Notes under the pieces: generated by a model
The model's database searches: none
What the model saw: the letters and a program-made list of their open reading frames with translations, nothing else
Told to the model about the DNA's origin: nothing
From: CAYUYV01 sp964561475
GTDB lineage: Bacteria; Pseudomonadota; Alphaproteobacteria; JAJFIK01
DNA: 64,000 bases
NCBI GenBank assembly: GCA_964561475.1
Contig: CAZLPU010000005.1
Span: forward strand, 37,218-101,217
Direction: 5' to 3'
Program-made: the position numbers and the translations under genes
In this document: positions 16,167 through 24,162 of the stretch, in pieces
How the letters are laid out: each line of letters opens with the position of its first letter
How positions within the stretch are numbered: position 1 is the first letter of the stretch

Positions 16167-17273
16167 TTACTTGTAGCCCGCAGCGTCAAAGGTCCGTTGG
16201 GCTTCGGCCTGCTTCTCGCCGAGAACGGAGAGATTGAGGGTATCGGCCTTGAAGGCGCCCAGTTGGGAGACCGTGGCGCTGAGGGCCACGCCCTCCACCA
16301 CCGGGTATTCGTCATTGCCGCTGGCGAAATAGGTCTGGGCCTGGTCCGTGGCCAGATATTCCAGGAACTTCACGGCATTTTCCCGGTTGGGGGCGTTCCG
16401 CAGCACGCCGCCGCCGGAAATGTTCACATGGGTGCCGGTGGTTTCCTGATTGGGGAAGATGATCCCGATCTGGCCGGTCTGGTCCGGGTGCGCGAGGCCA
16501 CGCACATCAAGGCGGAAAGCACGGGCGAGGTAATAGGTGTTGCCGATGGCCAGATCGCATTCGCCGGAGACAATGCCCCGCAACTGATCCGTGTCACCGC
16601 CCTGGGGTTCCCGGGCCCGGTTCGCCCAGACCCCCTTCGCCCAGTCCAGGGCTGCCTCGGAACCGCGATTGGCAATCACCGATGCCATCAGGGAGAGCAT
16701 GTAGATGTTGCTGCTGCTCCGGGTGCAGACTTTGCCCTTGTAGTCGGGCCGGGCCAGATCCGCGTAGGTCTTCACCGGCGCAGGATCCACCCGGTCCTTG
16801 GCGTAGAAGATCACCCGGGCCCGCTGGGAAAAGCCGTACCAGAGATCGTCAGGGTGCCGCAGGGCTTCGGGCACCCGGGCCTTGAGGGCCTCGGAATCCA
16901 CGGGCTGGAGCAGATCCGCTTCGACCGCCGCCCACAGACGGCCCGCATCGGTGGTCAGCAGCACATCCGCCGGAGAATTGCGCCCCTCCGCCTTCAGACG
17001 GGCGAGCAGCACATCCGCCCGATCCTCGATCCGGCGCACCTGGATCCCGGTGGCTTCGGTGAAATCCGTGTAGAGCCGTTCGTCGGTGTCGTAATGGCGG
17101 GAGGAGTAGAGATTGACCACCCCTTCCGCGCTGGCGGTTGTCGTGTCCGCCAGTCCGGCCCAGAGCCCGAGCGCACCCGCCGCGATGACCGAGAACGCGC
17201 GCCCGGCAGTCAGCCGCCGCCCGAAATCCCTGAGACGCCCAAAGGCTTTCAATTTCCGTATCCCACCCGCCAT
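16167..17273 (-). CDS. fbpA: Fe(3+) ABC transporter periplasmic binding protein
   Basis: A 368-residue protein starting at ATG 17273 with GGAAGGAG upstream. A basic N-region and hydrophobic stretch (AFSVIAAGALGLWAGLA) form a signal peptide ending near TTTASAEG. The mature part begins VVNLYSSRHYDTDERLYTDF, the classic FbpA/FutA start with the iron-ligand region YSSRHY, followed by ADVLLTTDAGRLW and the C-terminal tyrosine pair in ECDLAIGNTYYLAR (Y-Y iron ligands), then FLEYLATDQAQ. It should bind ferric iron in the periplasm and deliver it to FbpB. A strong Fur-like box lies 45-70 bp upstream. It is divergent from the asmA-like gene. Confidence 0.95.
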   Translation of the reverse strand: MAGGIRKLKAFGRLRDFGRRLTAGRAFSVIAAGALGLWAGLADTTTASAEGVVNLYSSRHYDTDERLYTDFTEATGIQVRRIEDRADVLLARLKAEGRNSPADVLLTTDAGRLWAAVEADLLQPVDSEALKARVPEALRHPDDLWYGFSQRARVIFYAKDRVDPAPVKTYADLARPDYKGKVCTRSSSNIYMLSLMASVIANRGSEAALDWAKGVWANRAREPQGGDTDQLRGIVSGECDLAIGNTYYLARAFRLDVRGLAHPDQTGQIGIIFPNQETTGTHVNISGGGVLRNAPNRENAVKFLEYLATDQAQTYFASGNDEYPVVEGVALSATVSQLGAFKADTLNLSVLGEKQAEAQRTFDAAGYK

Positions 17274-17315
17274 GACGGTACTCCTTCCCGAATTCGGCCC
17301 GGATCCGAGGCCTTC

Positions 17316-17341
17316 AATTATGACTTTGCAAATCATTATCA
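17316..17341 (-). promoter_or_regulatory. Fur-like box upstream of fbpA
   Basis: Read on the minus strand the site is CTGATAATGATTTGCAAAGT followed by CATAATT. It matches the GATAATGAT half of the classic Fur box and continues into an ATTTGCAAA core typical of alphaproteobacterial iron boxes. It lies about 45 bases before the fbpA start and the core recurs upstream of bfd, which supports control by a Fur or Irr-type regulator. Confidence 0.65.
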
Positions 17342-17550
17342 GAAATGGGCCCGAACGCAAGGGATGATGGGTGCGCAGATAATGGAGAGCCACGTCCTCT
17401 GGGTTTGTTGGCGCATCAAGACGCGGCGCATGGCAACACACCATCAGAGAGAAGGGTCCCGCTCAGAAGCGGGCTGTCATTGTGCGGCAATCTTGATAGG
17501 GTGCGGGCAAAATACAGAATTCCCTGACCGTCAATTCGGAGGACACCGTC

Positions 17551-19614
17551 ATGGTCGGCCGTATTCTACTTTTTCTTTTGGGATTGATCGTTCTGCTGGT
17601 CGCAGCCGCAGTGATCATCCCGTTCTTCATCCCCGGCGAAGTGTACCGCACCCAGATCACCAACGCCGCCCGGGACGCAACGGGCCGGGAATTGACCATC
17701 CGCGGCGACATCAACCTGTCCCTGCTGCCGCCGATTTCTCTTAAGGTCTCCGATGTTCAGCTCAGCAACGCGGAGTGGGGCGAGGCGGAGCACCTGGCGA
17801 CCGTGCAAACCCTGTCCGTTGGCATCGAGGTGCTGCCCTTCATCTTCGGTCAGCAGGTCAAGATCTCGAGTTTTGTTCTGGAAGAGCCCCAGATCAATCT
17901 GGAGACGGACCGCAACGGCAAGGGCAACTGGGAATTCGAACCCCAGGGCGGCGCCGACGCCTCGGTACGGGACGTATCGAATGAGCAAGGCGGCTCCGGC
18001 CAGGAAGCCAGCCAGCCCGCATCCGGCGGGCAGGATCAGGGCATAAACGATATCAGCCTGGGCGATGTGCGGCTGGTGAACGGCCGGATCAGCTATCTGG
18101 ACGGCGCCACCAACGAGCGCCAGACCGCGGAGAACATCAATCTCTCTATCGGTCTGCCGAGCCTGGACGGTCCCCTCACCATGAATGGCGGCGCCACTTA
18201 CAATGGCGAGGCCCTTTCCGTGGATGCCCGGATCGACAGCCCGCGCCAGTTCATGGACGGCACGAATACGGGTGTGCGTTTCGATCTGTCCTCTGAGCTG
18301 ATCAATGCCCAATTCGCCGGTAACGCGGCGAGCGACAATAACGAGGATCTGCCGGTGCGGGCCGCGGGGGATGCCTCCGTAACCATTCCCTCGCTCCGCC
18401 GCCTGAGCGCCTGGGCGGGCCAGCCCATGGAAGACGGGGAAGGCTTTGAGGAACTGGCGGTCTCCGGCACCCTTGAGGCGGCCAATGCCGTGGTGGCGTT
18501 CAACAATGCCAATGTCACCTTCGACGACATCAAGGGTGAGGGCGAAGTGGCCGCCAATCTCGGCGGCCGGGTGCCGAAAGTCACCGGCGACCTCAAGCTC
18601 AACAAGGTCGATACCCGTCCCTATGAGGGCGCTTCGGAACAGCAGGCCAATGCCGCCCCGCAAGTGCGGCAGGTGAGCAATACCCAGAATGCCCCCCAGG
18701 GCTGGAGCGACGAGCCTATCGATTTCTCCGGTCTGCGGGACTTCGAAGCCGACATCACCATGTCCATGGACGGGCTGGAGACCTCCACCCTGCGCATGGG
18801 CCCAAGCGCCGGGGACCTGAAGGTTCAGGGCGGCGTTCTGACCCTCAATCTCAGTGAGATGGACATTTACGAAGGCGGCGGCCGCATCTTCACGGAAGTG
18901 GACGCCACCCAGGCCCAGGCCCGGATCACCAACCGGATGAACCTCAACGCCATCCAGGCCCGCCCCATGTTCGCGGACCTCATCGGCAGCGGCATCATCA
19001 CCGGTCTGGGCGACATGGAACTGGACATCACCACCCGGGGCGCCTCCCAGGCCTCCTTCGTCCGGGGCCTGAACGGAAAGACGGAACTGTCCTTCAATGA
19101 CGGCAAGCTGTTCGGCAGCCTGGACCAGGTGGACGAAGCCAACCGGCTTGGCCGCGCCATTGCGGTCATCGCCAACGGTCTTGTGCTGGCCTCCCAGCTC
19201 AATGCGATCAAGGACGATCAGATCCAGGGCGTGTCCCAGTTCCTGTCCCGTCCGAAAGAGCTGAGCACGGATTTCGCGAGCATCACCGGTGCCTTCAACA
19301 CCGTGAACGGTGTTGCGGACACGAACATCAACTTCGTGACCCCGGTTCAGGGCCTGGCAATTACCGGCGAGATCAACATGGTCAACCAGACCCTGGATTT
19401 GCTGATCAAACCGAACCAGTGCTCCGGCGATATGAGCCGGATCACGAAATTCCTGTGCAGCTCCGGCATTCCCGTGCGCGGACCCTGGGTCAGTGTCCGG
19501 CCTGCTCTGCCCACCCCTGAAGCCATTCTGTCGGGTGCGGTCAAAGACCAGATCCGCGACCGCATTCCCGGCGGTCTTGGGGACCTGATCCCGGGCCGTG
19601 GCGGCGGCAACTGA
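17551..19614 (+). CDS. AsmA family protein
   Basis: A 687-residue inner-membrane-anchored periplasmic protein starting at ATG 17551 with TCGGAGGAC upstream. A single N-terminal transmembrane helix (LLFLLGLIVLLVAAAVIIPFF) leads into the AsmA start pattern: VYRTQITNAARDATGRELTI, then INLSLLPPISLKVSDVQLSNAEWG. The C-terminal AsmA_2-like region has GSGIITGLGDMELDITTRG and NGKTELSFNDGKLFG. AsmA-like proteins are long beta-groove bridges now linked to phospholipid transport between inner and outer membranes. A Gln/Gly/Ser-rich linker lies near residues 140-170. A strong terminator follows 37 bases after the stop, so it is probably monocistronic. Confidence 0.93.
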   Translation: MVGRILLFLLGLIVLLVAAAVIIPFFIPGEVYRTQITNAARDATGRELTIRGDINLSLLPPISLKVSDVQLSNAEWGEAEHLATVQTLSVGIEVLPFIFGQQVKISSFVLEEPQINLETDRNGKGNWEFEPQGGADASVRDVSNEQGGSGQEASQPASGGQDQGINDISLGDVRLVNGRISYLDGATNERQTAENINLSIGLPSLDGPLTMNGGATYNGEALSVDARIDSPRQFMDGTNTGVRFDLSSELINAQFAGNAASDNNEDLPVRAAGDASVTIPSLRRLSAWAGQPMEDGEGFEELAVSGTLEAANAVVAFNNANVTFDDIKGEGEVAANLGGRVPKVTGDLKLNKVDTRPYEGASEQQANAAPQVRQVSNTQNAPQGWSDEPIDFSGLRDFEADITMSMDGLETSTLRMGPSAGDLKVQGGVLTLNLSEMDIYEGGGRIFTEVDATQAQARITNRMNLNAIQARPMFADLIGSGIITGLGDMELDITTRGASQASFVRGLNGKTELSFNDGKLFGSLDQVDEANRLGRAIAVIANGLVLASQLNAIKDDQIQGVSQFLSRPKELSTDFASITGAFNTVNGVADTNINFVTPVQGLAITGEINMVNQTLDLLIKPNQCSGDMSRITKFLCSSGIPVRGPWVSVRPALPTPEAILSGAVKDQIRDRIPGGLGDLIPGRGGGN

Positions 19615-19650
19615 GGCACGCCCGCCATCTGCCCTAAAGCCATTCAACGA

Positions 19651-19680
19651 AACGCCCCCGGTTCTGCCGGGGGCGTTTTT
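19651..19680 (+). terminator. Intrinsic terminator of the AsmA-family gene
   Basis: A ten-pair GC-rich stem (ACGCCCCCGG with CCGGGGGCGT, five-base loop TTCTG) is followed directly by a run of T. It lies about 37 bases past the stop codon at 19614. Confidence 0.92.
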
Positions 19681-19732
19681 GTCTCTTGGCGTGGGTGGCT
19701 GAAACACCGACGCGAGCCGGAACCGGCAGTCC

Positions 19733-20176
19733 TCAAGCCTCTTCGATCTCATCAAGGGCGCCCGTGACCGCATCGAACACCAGCATGACCGAGGCGTGGC
19801 GGGCGGGATAATCCCGCACTGCCGCCAGAAGCCCCAGATCCGCCCAGGCCCCCTCCGGTGCCGGGCCGCTGGATTTCAACAAGGTTTCCATGGTGTCCCG
19901 CAGTCGGCGCAGGTCCTTGGGGGTCTTGCCGACGATTTCCCTGGCCATGATCGATGCCGCGCACTGCCCGAGGGCACAGGCTTCCACTTCCTGGGCATAA
20001 TCCGCCACGACGCCGTCCTTCAGTTTCAGATCCACCTGGACCCGGCTGCCGCAGACCCGGCTGACACGGCTTGCCCGCGCATCCCTGTTCTCCAACACAC
20101 CCAGGCGCCCGAGAGCCGCCGTATGGCGCAGGATTTCCCGGCTGTAGAGATCATTGATCGGCTGGCTGTCGCCCAT
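19733..20176 (-). CDS. Iron-sulfur cluster assembly scaffold protein, IscU/NifU N-terminal-like
   Basis: A 147-residue protein starting at ATG 20176 with GGGAGG upstream. The IscU/NifU fold is recognised by LYSREILRHTAALGRLG at the N-terminus, then CGSRVQVDLKLKDGVVADYA with the first cluster Cys, then EACALGQCAASIMAREIVGKT, which replaces the usual CAIS segment of SUF/ISC scaffolds and carries two more Cys. This ACALGQ variant is familiar from alphaproteobacterial scaffold proteins encoded away from isc or suf operons. It would hold a transient [2Fe-2S] cluster or act as a Fe-S carrier. It is alone here, convergent with the AsmA gene. Confidence 0.85.
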   Translation of the reverse strand: MGDSQPINDLYSREILRHTAALGRLGVLENRDARASRVSRVCGSRVQVDLKLKDGVVADYAQEVEACALGQCAASIMAREIVGKTPKDLRRLRDTMETLLKSSGPAPEGAWADLGLLAAVRDYPARHASVMLVFDAVTGALDEIEEA

Positions 20177-20527
20177 GATTGCCTCCCGCCCGGTCAGGCA
20201 AACTGCCGGACACTCCTGAATTCCAACTGTGGGAGAGATGGCACCAGGTGCCGCCTTGCTCAAGCGCCGGGCCGCACACGCTGGCACCCGCCAGGGCAGA
20301 AGGCCGATGCGTGTTGCCCGTCATGAACGGTTTGTCGGGCAGGGCCAGGGCTGAGAAGGTAAACAGATAACCCGCCAGCCATGGCCGGGCCTGCCTCCTT
20401 GGAGGTATAGTCGTGCGAATGGTGATTCCCCCGATGCGACAATGGGCGTTTCGGGCAGGAGGTCGCCCAAGGCCCGGTCCGGCAGCGGAGACAGACCGGA
20501 GCGGCAGGGAGATCACGCGCAGTATCC

Positions 20528-20555
20528 AAGGGCCCTCCCGGGATGAGGGCCTTTT
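20528..20555 (+). terminator. Weak intrinsic terminator or attenuator upstream of DUF418
   Basis: AAGGGCCCTC and GAGGGCCTTTT can pair around a seven-base loop, followed by four T. The hairpin lies about 100 bases before the DUF418 start and after no obvious gene on this strand, so it could attenuate transcription into DUF418 or be a chance structure. Confidence 0.4.
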
Positions 20556-20583
20556 GAATTGGAGCGCCCGCTTTTGGGCTGGG

Positions 20584-20655
20584 GATCAGGCGGGCAGGAG
20601 ATCAGGCCCGCAGTAGATCAGGCCCGCAGGGGATCAGGTCCGCAGGGGATCAGGG
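20584..20655. repeat. 16-bp tandem repeat directly before the DUF418 start
   Basis: Four full units of the form GATCAGGCCCGCAGGG with a few changes start at 20584, 20600, 20616 and 20632, followed by a half unit at 20648. The array ends two bases before ATG 20658, so it makes up the whole translation initiation region. Unit length is not a multiple of three. Confidence 0.9.
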
Positions 20656-20657
20656 TG

Positions 20658-21965
20658 ATGGCGTCAGCGCCCGCGGATGCAGGCATACAGGGTTCAGGCA
20701 TGCAGGTTTCGGACATGCAGACGGTTTCCGGCGGTGCAGCGGGGCAATCCCGCCCCGTGGGTCCCTCTGGCCGCCTTGAGAGCCTGGATGTGCTGCGCGG
20801 TTTTGCCGTTTTGGGCATTTTCGCGATCAATATCTGGTTCTTCGCCCTGCCGGAGACCTTCTATTTGAACCCCACCGCCCTGGACCCGATCCGAGGACCG
20901 CTGGAGGGGGCGGAATGGGTGGTCTGGTACGCCACCCATGTTCTGGTCGCCTACAAATTCGTCACCCTGTTCAGCATGCTTTTCGGCGCGGGGATCGTCC
21001 TCATGGCCGAGCGGTCCGAACGGGGCCGCCATACCCGCCGCATGCTGTGGCTGCTGGTGTTCGGGCTGATCCACGCCTACCTGATCTGGCCCGGAGACAT
21101 TCTTGTCACCTACGCCTTGTGCGGGCTGATTGTGGGCGGCATGCGGGAATGGCGCGCGAGCACCCTCTGGATCACTGGCTTGGTGCTCATTGCGGTCGGC
21201 GGCCTGATCAACACCTTGTTCATCGAGGCCTTACGGTTTGCGCCGCCCGCCCAGCAGGCGGACATCATCGCCCAGGCGTGGCAGCCCGATGCCCAGGCCT
21301 TGCAGGCCCAGATCGCCCTGCGCGCTGAAGGCAGCATCTTCGATCAAATTTCTGAGAACATCATCACGGCAGTGGGGATGCAGACCGGCGGTTTTCTGAC
21401 CTCCGTGGGCTGGCGCACGGCGGGGGTGATGGCGATCGGCATGGCGCTTTACAAAACCGGGGTTTTGACCGGAGCACGTTCCGCCGCTTTCTATGCCATC
21501 CTCGCCGTGGCCGGTTTCGCACTGGGGCTGCCTGTGGTCATGGCGGGGGTGGATTACAGCGCGGCCCGCGATTGGTCCATGATTGACAGTCTCGGCATGG
21601 GGTTCTTGTTCAATTACGTGGGCAGCCTCGCGGTCGCGGCAGGCTGGATGGGGCTGGTTCTGTTGATCGTGCGTCTCGGGTGGCTTGGCTCTGCCCGCCG
21701 GGCTCTGGCGGCGGCGGGGCGCATGGCCTTCACCAACTACATCGCCCAATCTGTCATCGCGACGATCCTGATGTACGGCTTCGACCTGTTCGGAGCTTTG
21801 ACCCTGGTGGAACTGGCCCTTCTGGTTGCAGGAGTGTGGGCCGTGCAGTTGATCTGGTCCCCTTTATGGCTGAGCCGCTTTTCCCAGGGGCCCCTGGAGT
21901 GGTTGTGGCGCCGGGCAACCTATGGACCCGCGCCCCCCTCCCAAATGGGGCGAAGCACGCTATGA
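20658..21965 (+). CDS. DUF418 domain-containing membrane protein
   Basis: A 435-residue polytopic membrane protein taken from ATG 20658. It opens with a variable Gly/Gln-rich leader and then the typical DUF418 beginning RLESLDVLRGFAVLGIFAINI, followed by about ten hydrophobic segments. The conserved core LFSMLFGAGIVLMAERSERG, LLVFGLIHAYLIWPGDILVTYALCG and the final AGRMAFTNYIAQSV and WSPLWLSRFSQGPLEWLWRR (quoted in part) match the family. DUF418 proteins are related to acyltransferase-type membrane proteins; their substrate is unknown. The start region is a 16-bp tandem repeat with only a poor ribosome site; upstream in-frame GTG/ATG codons (from 20559) are possible. Confidence 0.88.
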   Translation: MASAPADAGIQGSGMQVSDMQTVSGGAAGQSRPVGPSGRLESLDVLRGFAVLGIFAINIWFFALPETFYLNPTALDPIRGPLEGAEWVVWYATHVLVAYKFVTLFSMLFGAGIVLMAERSERGRHTRRMLWLLVFGLIHAYLIWPGDILVTYALCGLIVGGMREWRASTLWITGLVLIAVGGLINTLFIEALRFAPPAQQADIIAQAWQPDAQALQAQIALRAEGSIFDQISENIITAVGMQTGGFLTSVGWRTAGVMAIGMALYKTGVLTGARSAAFYAILAVAGFALGLPVVMAGVDYSAARDWSMIDSLGMGFLFNYVGSLAVAAGWMGLVLLIVRLGWLGSARRALAAAGRMAFTNYIAQSVIATILMYGFDLFGALTLVELALLVAGVWAVQLIWSPLWLSRFSQGPLEWLWRRATYGPAPPSQMGRSTL

Positions 21966-22119
21966 GTGACCCTGCCCATCATAAGACCAGGGGGTCGAGT
22001 GGAGGCAGGATCCGGAATGGGCCAGGGAGCACCGTCCGGAGGCCGGATCGGGTGCCGGGTTTGGGCCAGGGCCTTTCCGGCGATCAGGATCTTGCAGGGG
22101 ATTGGAGGGAAACCGCGCA

Positions 22120-24162
22120 ATGAGCGTGACCGACATTACAGCCCCGGACGGCGCTGCAGACCGGCGGGCCGGGCAGCCGGCCAGGGGCCAACGCCGCCCC
22201 CAAAGCCGACCTGAAGGCCAGGCGAAAAGTCATGCCAAGTCTCAGGATAGAGACCGGGATCAAAGCGGAGAAGCGAGCAGCCCTCCCACCCGGGATGAGA
22301 TGCTCAAGGCTCGCAGGCGTGCCGCTGGCCAATGGCTCAAGCGGGCAGCCAGCGCCGGGCGGATCCATATCTGGATGGCAGCCATTGCCGGGACCCTGAA
22401 GGGTGCGGCCCTCATCATCCAGGCCTGGGCCCTCTCCACGATCGTCTATCTAGCGGTGGCGGAAAAACAGTCCCTGACCGAGCTGACCCAATGGCTCACC
22501 ATTCTCGGCGCCGCCATCCTCGCCCGGGCCGTCCTGGTCTACCTCCAGGAAGCTGCCGGTGCCGGTGCGGCCCGCCGGGTGGCGGGCAGGGTCCATGAAC
22601 GGATGATGCACCAGATCCTCACCGCCGGTCCCGCCTTCACCCGCACACGGGACACCGGCTCCGTGGCGACGGCGGCTATCGACCATGTTCTGGCGCTTGA
22701 AAACTACATTGCCCGGTATCGGCCCCAGCAGATCATTGCCCTCACCGTGCCCCTCCTGATCCTGGCGGCCACGGTCCAGGTCAATTGGCTGGTGGCGATC
22801 CTGTTTGCGGTCACCGGTCCCCTGGTGCCTTTCTTCATGGCCCTGATCGGCATGAAAGCCGCCACCGCGAGTGCCCGCCAGTTTGAGACCCTGGAGCGCA
22901 TGGGCGCCCATTTCCTGGACCGGCTCCGGGGGCTGACGACCCTGAAACTCTTCGGTCAGGCGGAACTGGAGCGCGACGGTATCGCGGAAGTGGCCGAAGG
23001 GTTCCGGAAGCGGACCATGCGGGTGCTGCGCATCGCCTTCCTGTCCTCCACGGTGCTCGAGTTTTTCAGCACGATCGCCGTGGCCCTGGTGGCTCTTTAC
23101 ATCGGCTTTGGCCTGATGGGGATCATCACTTTCGGTCCCGTGGCCAGTGTCACCCTCCAGACCGGTCTGTTCGTGCTCCTTCTGGCTCCGGAGTTTTTCC
23201 AGCCCCTGCGCCAGCTGGGCGCGTTCTATCATGACCGGGCGGCGGCCATCGGCGCGGCCGAGTCCCTCATGACCATCCTGCCGCCAGAGGCCTGGCAGGC
23301 CCGGCGCAAGAAGGGCGAGACCCCGTCCCGGCCCCGCCTCGCCTCCTCCCCGGAAATCCGGTTCGAGAATGTGGCCCTGCGCTATCCCAATGGCCGGCAG
23401 GCCCTGGCCAAGGTGAACCTGACTGTCGAACGGGGCGAGACCCTGGTCATTGCTGGTCCCAGCGGCGCGGGCAAGAGCAGCCTGATCGATCTTGCGCTCG
23501 GATTTCAGGCGCCCACGGACGGCCAGGTGATGATCGCCGGACAGCCCGTCACGCCCGAGGACCGGGAATGGCTCCAGGCGTCTGTGGCCTGGGCCAGTCA
23601 GCGGCCCCACCTGTTCCATGGCACTCTGGCCGAGAACATCGCCCTGGGCCTTTGCGATCCCACCAGCCCCGCGGTCATCAAGGCGGCCGAGGCCGCCCGG
23701 GTCATGGATTTCGCCAAGGACCTGCCTTTGGGGCTCGATACGGAAGTGGGCGAACGGGGCTTCGGCCTGTCCGGCGGCCAGGCGCGGCGCGTGGCCATTG
23801 CCCGGGCCTTCCTGAAGGATGCGCCCATCGTGCTGCTGGATGAGCCAACCGCCAATCTGGACCGGGAAACCGAAGACATGGTGATCCAGGCCCTGCGCCA
23901 GCTTGTCTCCGGACGCACCGCCATTCTGGTCACCCATTCCGAGGCCCTGATGGCCCTTGGACGCCGGGTGGTGCGCATCCAGAACGGCCACCTGGACGCG
24001 CCCTCGCCCCGGGAAAAAGAGGCGAGACTGAAAGAGACCAAAGACAAGGAAGCGGCGGGCGCACCATTGCGGTCCGCACCGGGAATGTTGGGGGAAGACG
24101 GCTCAAAGCCGGACAGTTCGAATGAAGACGGCTCGAATGAAGACGGGGGCAGCGCCGCGTAA
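22120..24162 (+). CDS. cydD: Thiol reductant ABC exporter subunit CydD
   Basis: A 680-residue half-transporter starting at ATG 22120 behind GGAGGGA. After an unusually long charged leader (about 75 residues, Arg/Gln/Lys/Ser-rich) come six transmembrane helices and a C-terminal ATPase domain: Walker A GPSGAGKSS, signature LSGGQARR, Walker B IVLLLDEPT and the H-loop VTHSE. Family motifs such as RRVAGRVHERMMHQIL and FQPLRQLGAFYHDRAAA (quoted in part) identify CydD. With CydC it exports glutathione and cysteine needed to assemble cytochrome bd and c-type cytochromes in the periplasm. The C-terminus carries a further low-complexity tail with repeated SNEDG units. The stop overlaps the cydC start by one base. 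Confidence 0.93.
   Translation: MSVTDITAPDGAADRRAGQPARGQRRPQSRPEGQAKSHAKSQDRDRDQSGEASSPPTRDEMLKARRRAAGQWLKRAASAGRIHIWMAAIAGTLKGAALIIQAWALSTIVYLAVAEKQSLTELTQWLTILGAAILARAVLVYLQEAAGAGAARRVAGRVHERMMHQILTAGPAFTRTRDTGSVATAAIDHVLALENYIARYRPQQIIALTVPLLILAATVQVNWLVAILFAVTGPLVPFFMALIGMKAATASARQFETLERMGAHFLDRLRGLTTLKLFGQAELERDGIAEVAEGFRKRTMRVLRIAFLSSTVLEFFSTIAVALVALYIGFGLMGIITFGPVASVTLQTGLFVLLLAPEFFQPLRQLGAFYHDRAAAIGAAESLMTILPPEAWQARRKKGETPSRPRLASSPEIRFENVALRYPNGRQALAKVNLTVERGETLVIAGPSGAGKSSLIDLALGFQAPTDGQVMIAGQPVTPEDREWLQASVAWASQRPHLFHGTLAENIALGLCDPTSPAVIKAAEAARVMDFAKDLPLGLDTEVGERGFGLSGGQARRVAIARAFLKDAPIVLLDEPTANLDRETEDMVIQALRQLVSGRTAILVTHSEALMALGRRVVRIQNGHLDAPSPREKEARLKETKDKEAAGAPLRSAPGMLGEDGSKPDSSNEDGSNEDGGSAA

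Larger units (their letters stand above)
20177..20657. other. Intergenic region with attenuator-like hairpin and tandem repeat
   Basis: A 481-bp divergent stretch between the scaffold gene and DUF418. No supported ORF. It contains a hairpin followed by a short T run (20528-20555) and a 16-bp tandem repeat that runs up to the DUF418 start (20584-20655), both listed separately. Promoters for both neighbours must lie here but are not clear by eye. Confidence 0.5.

Noticed and set aside
17566..19773. A 735-codon minus-strand frame opposite the AsmA gene
   Set aside because: Shadow of a well-supported AsmA gene; no start signal or domain.
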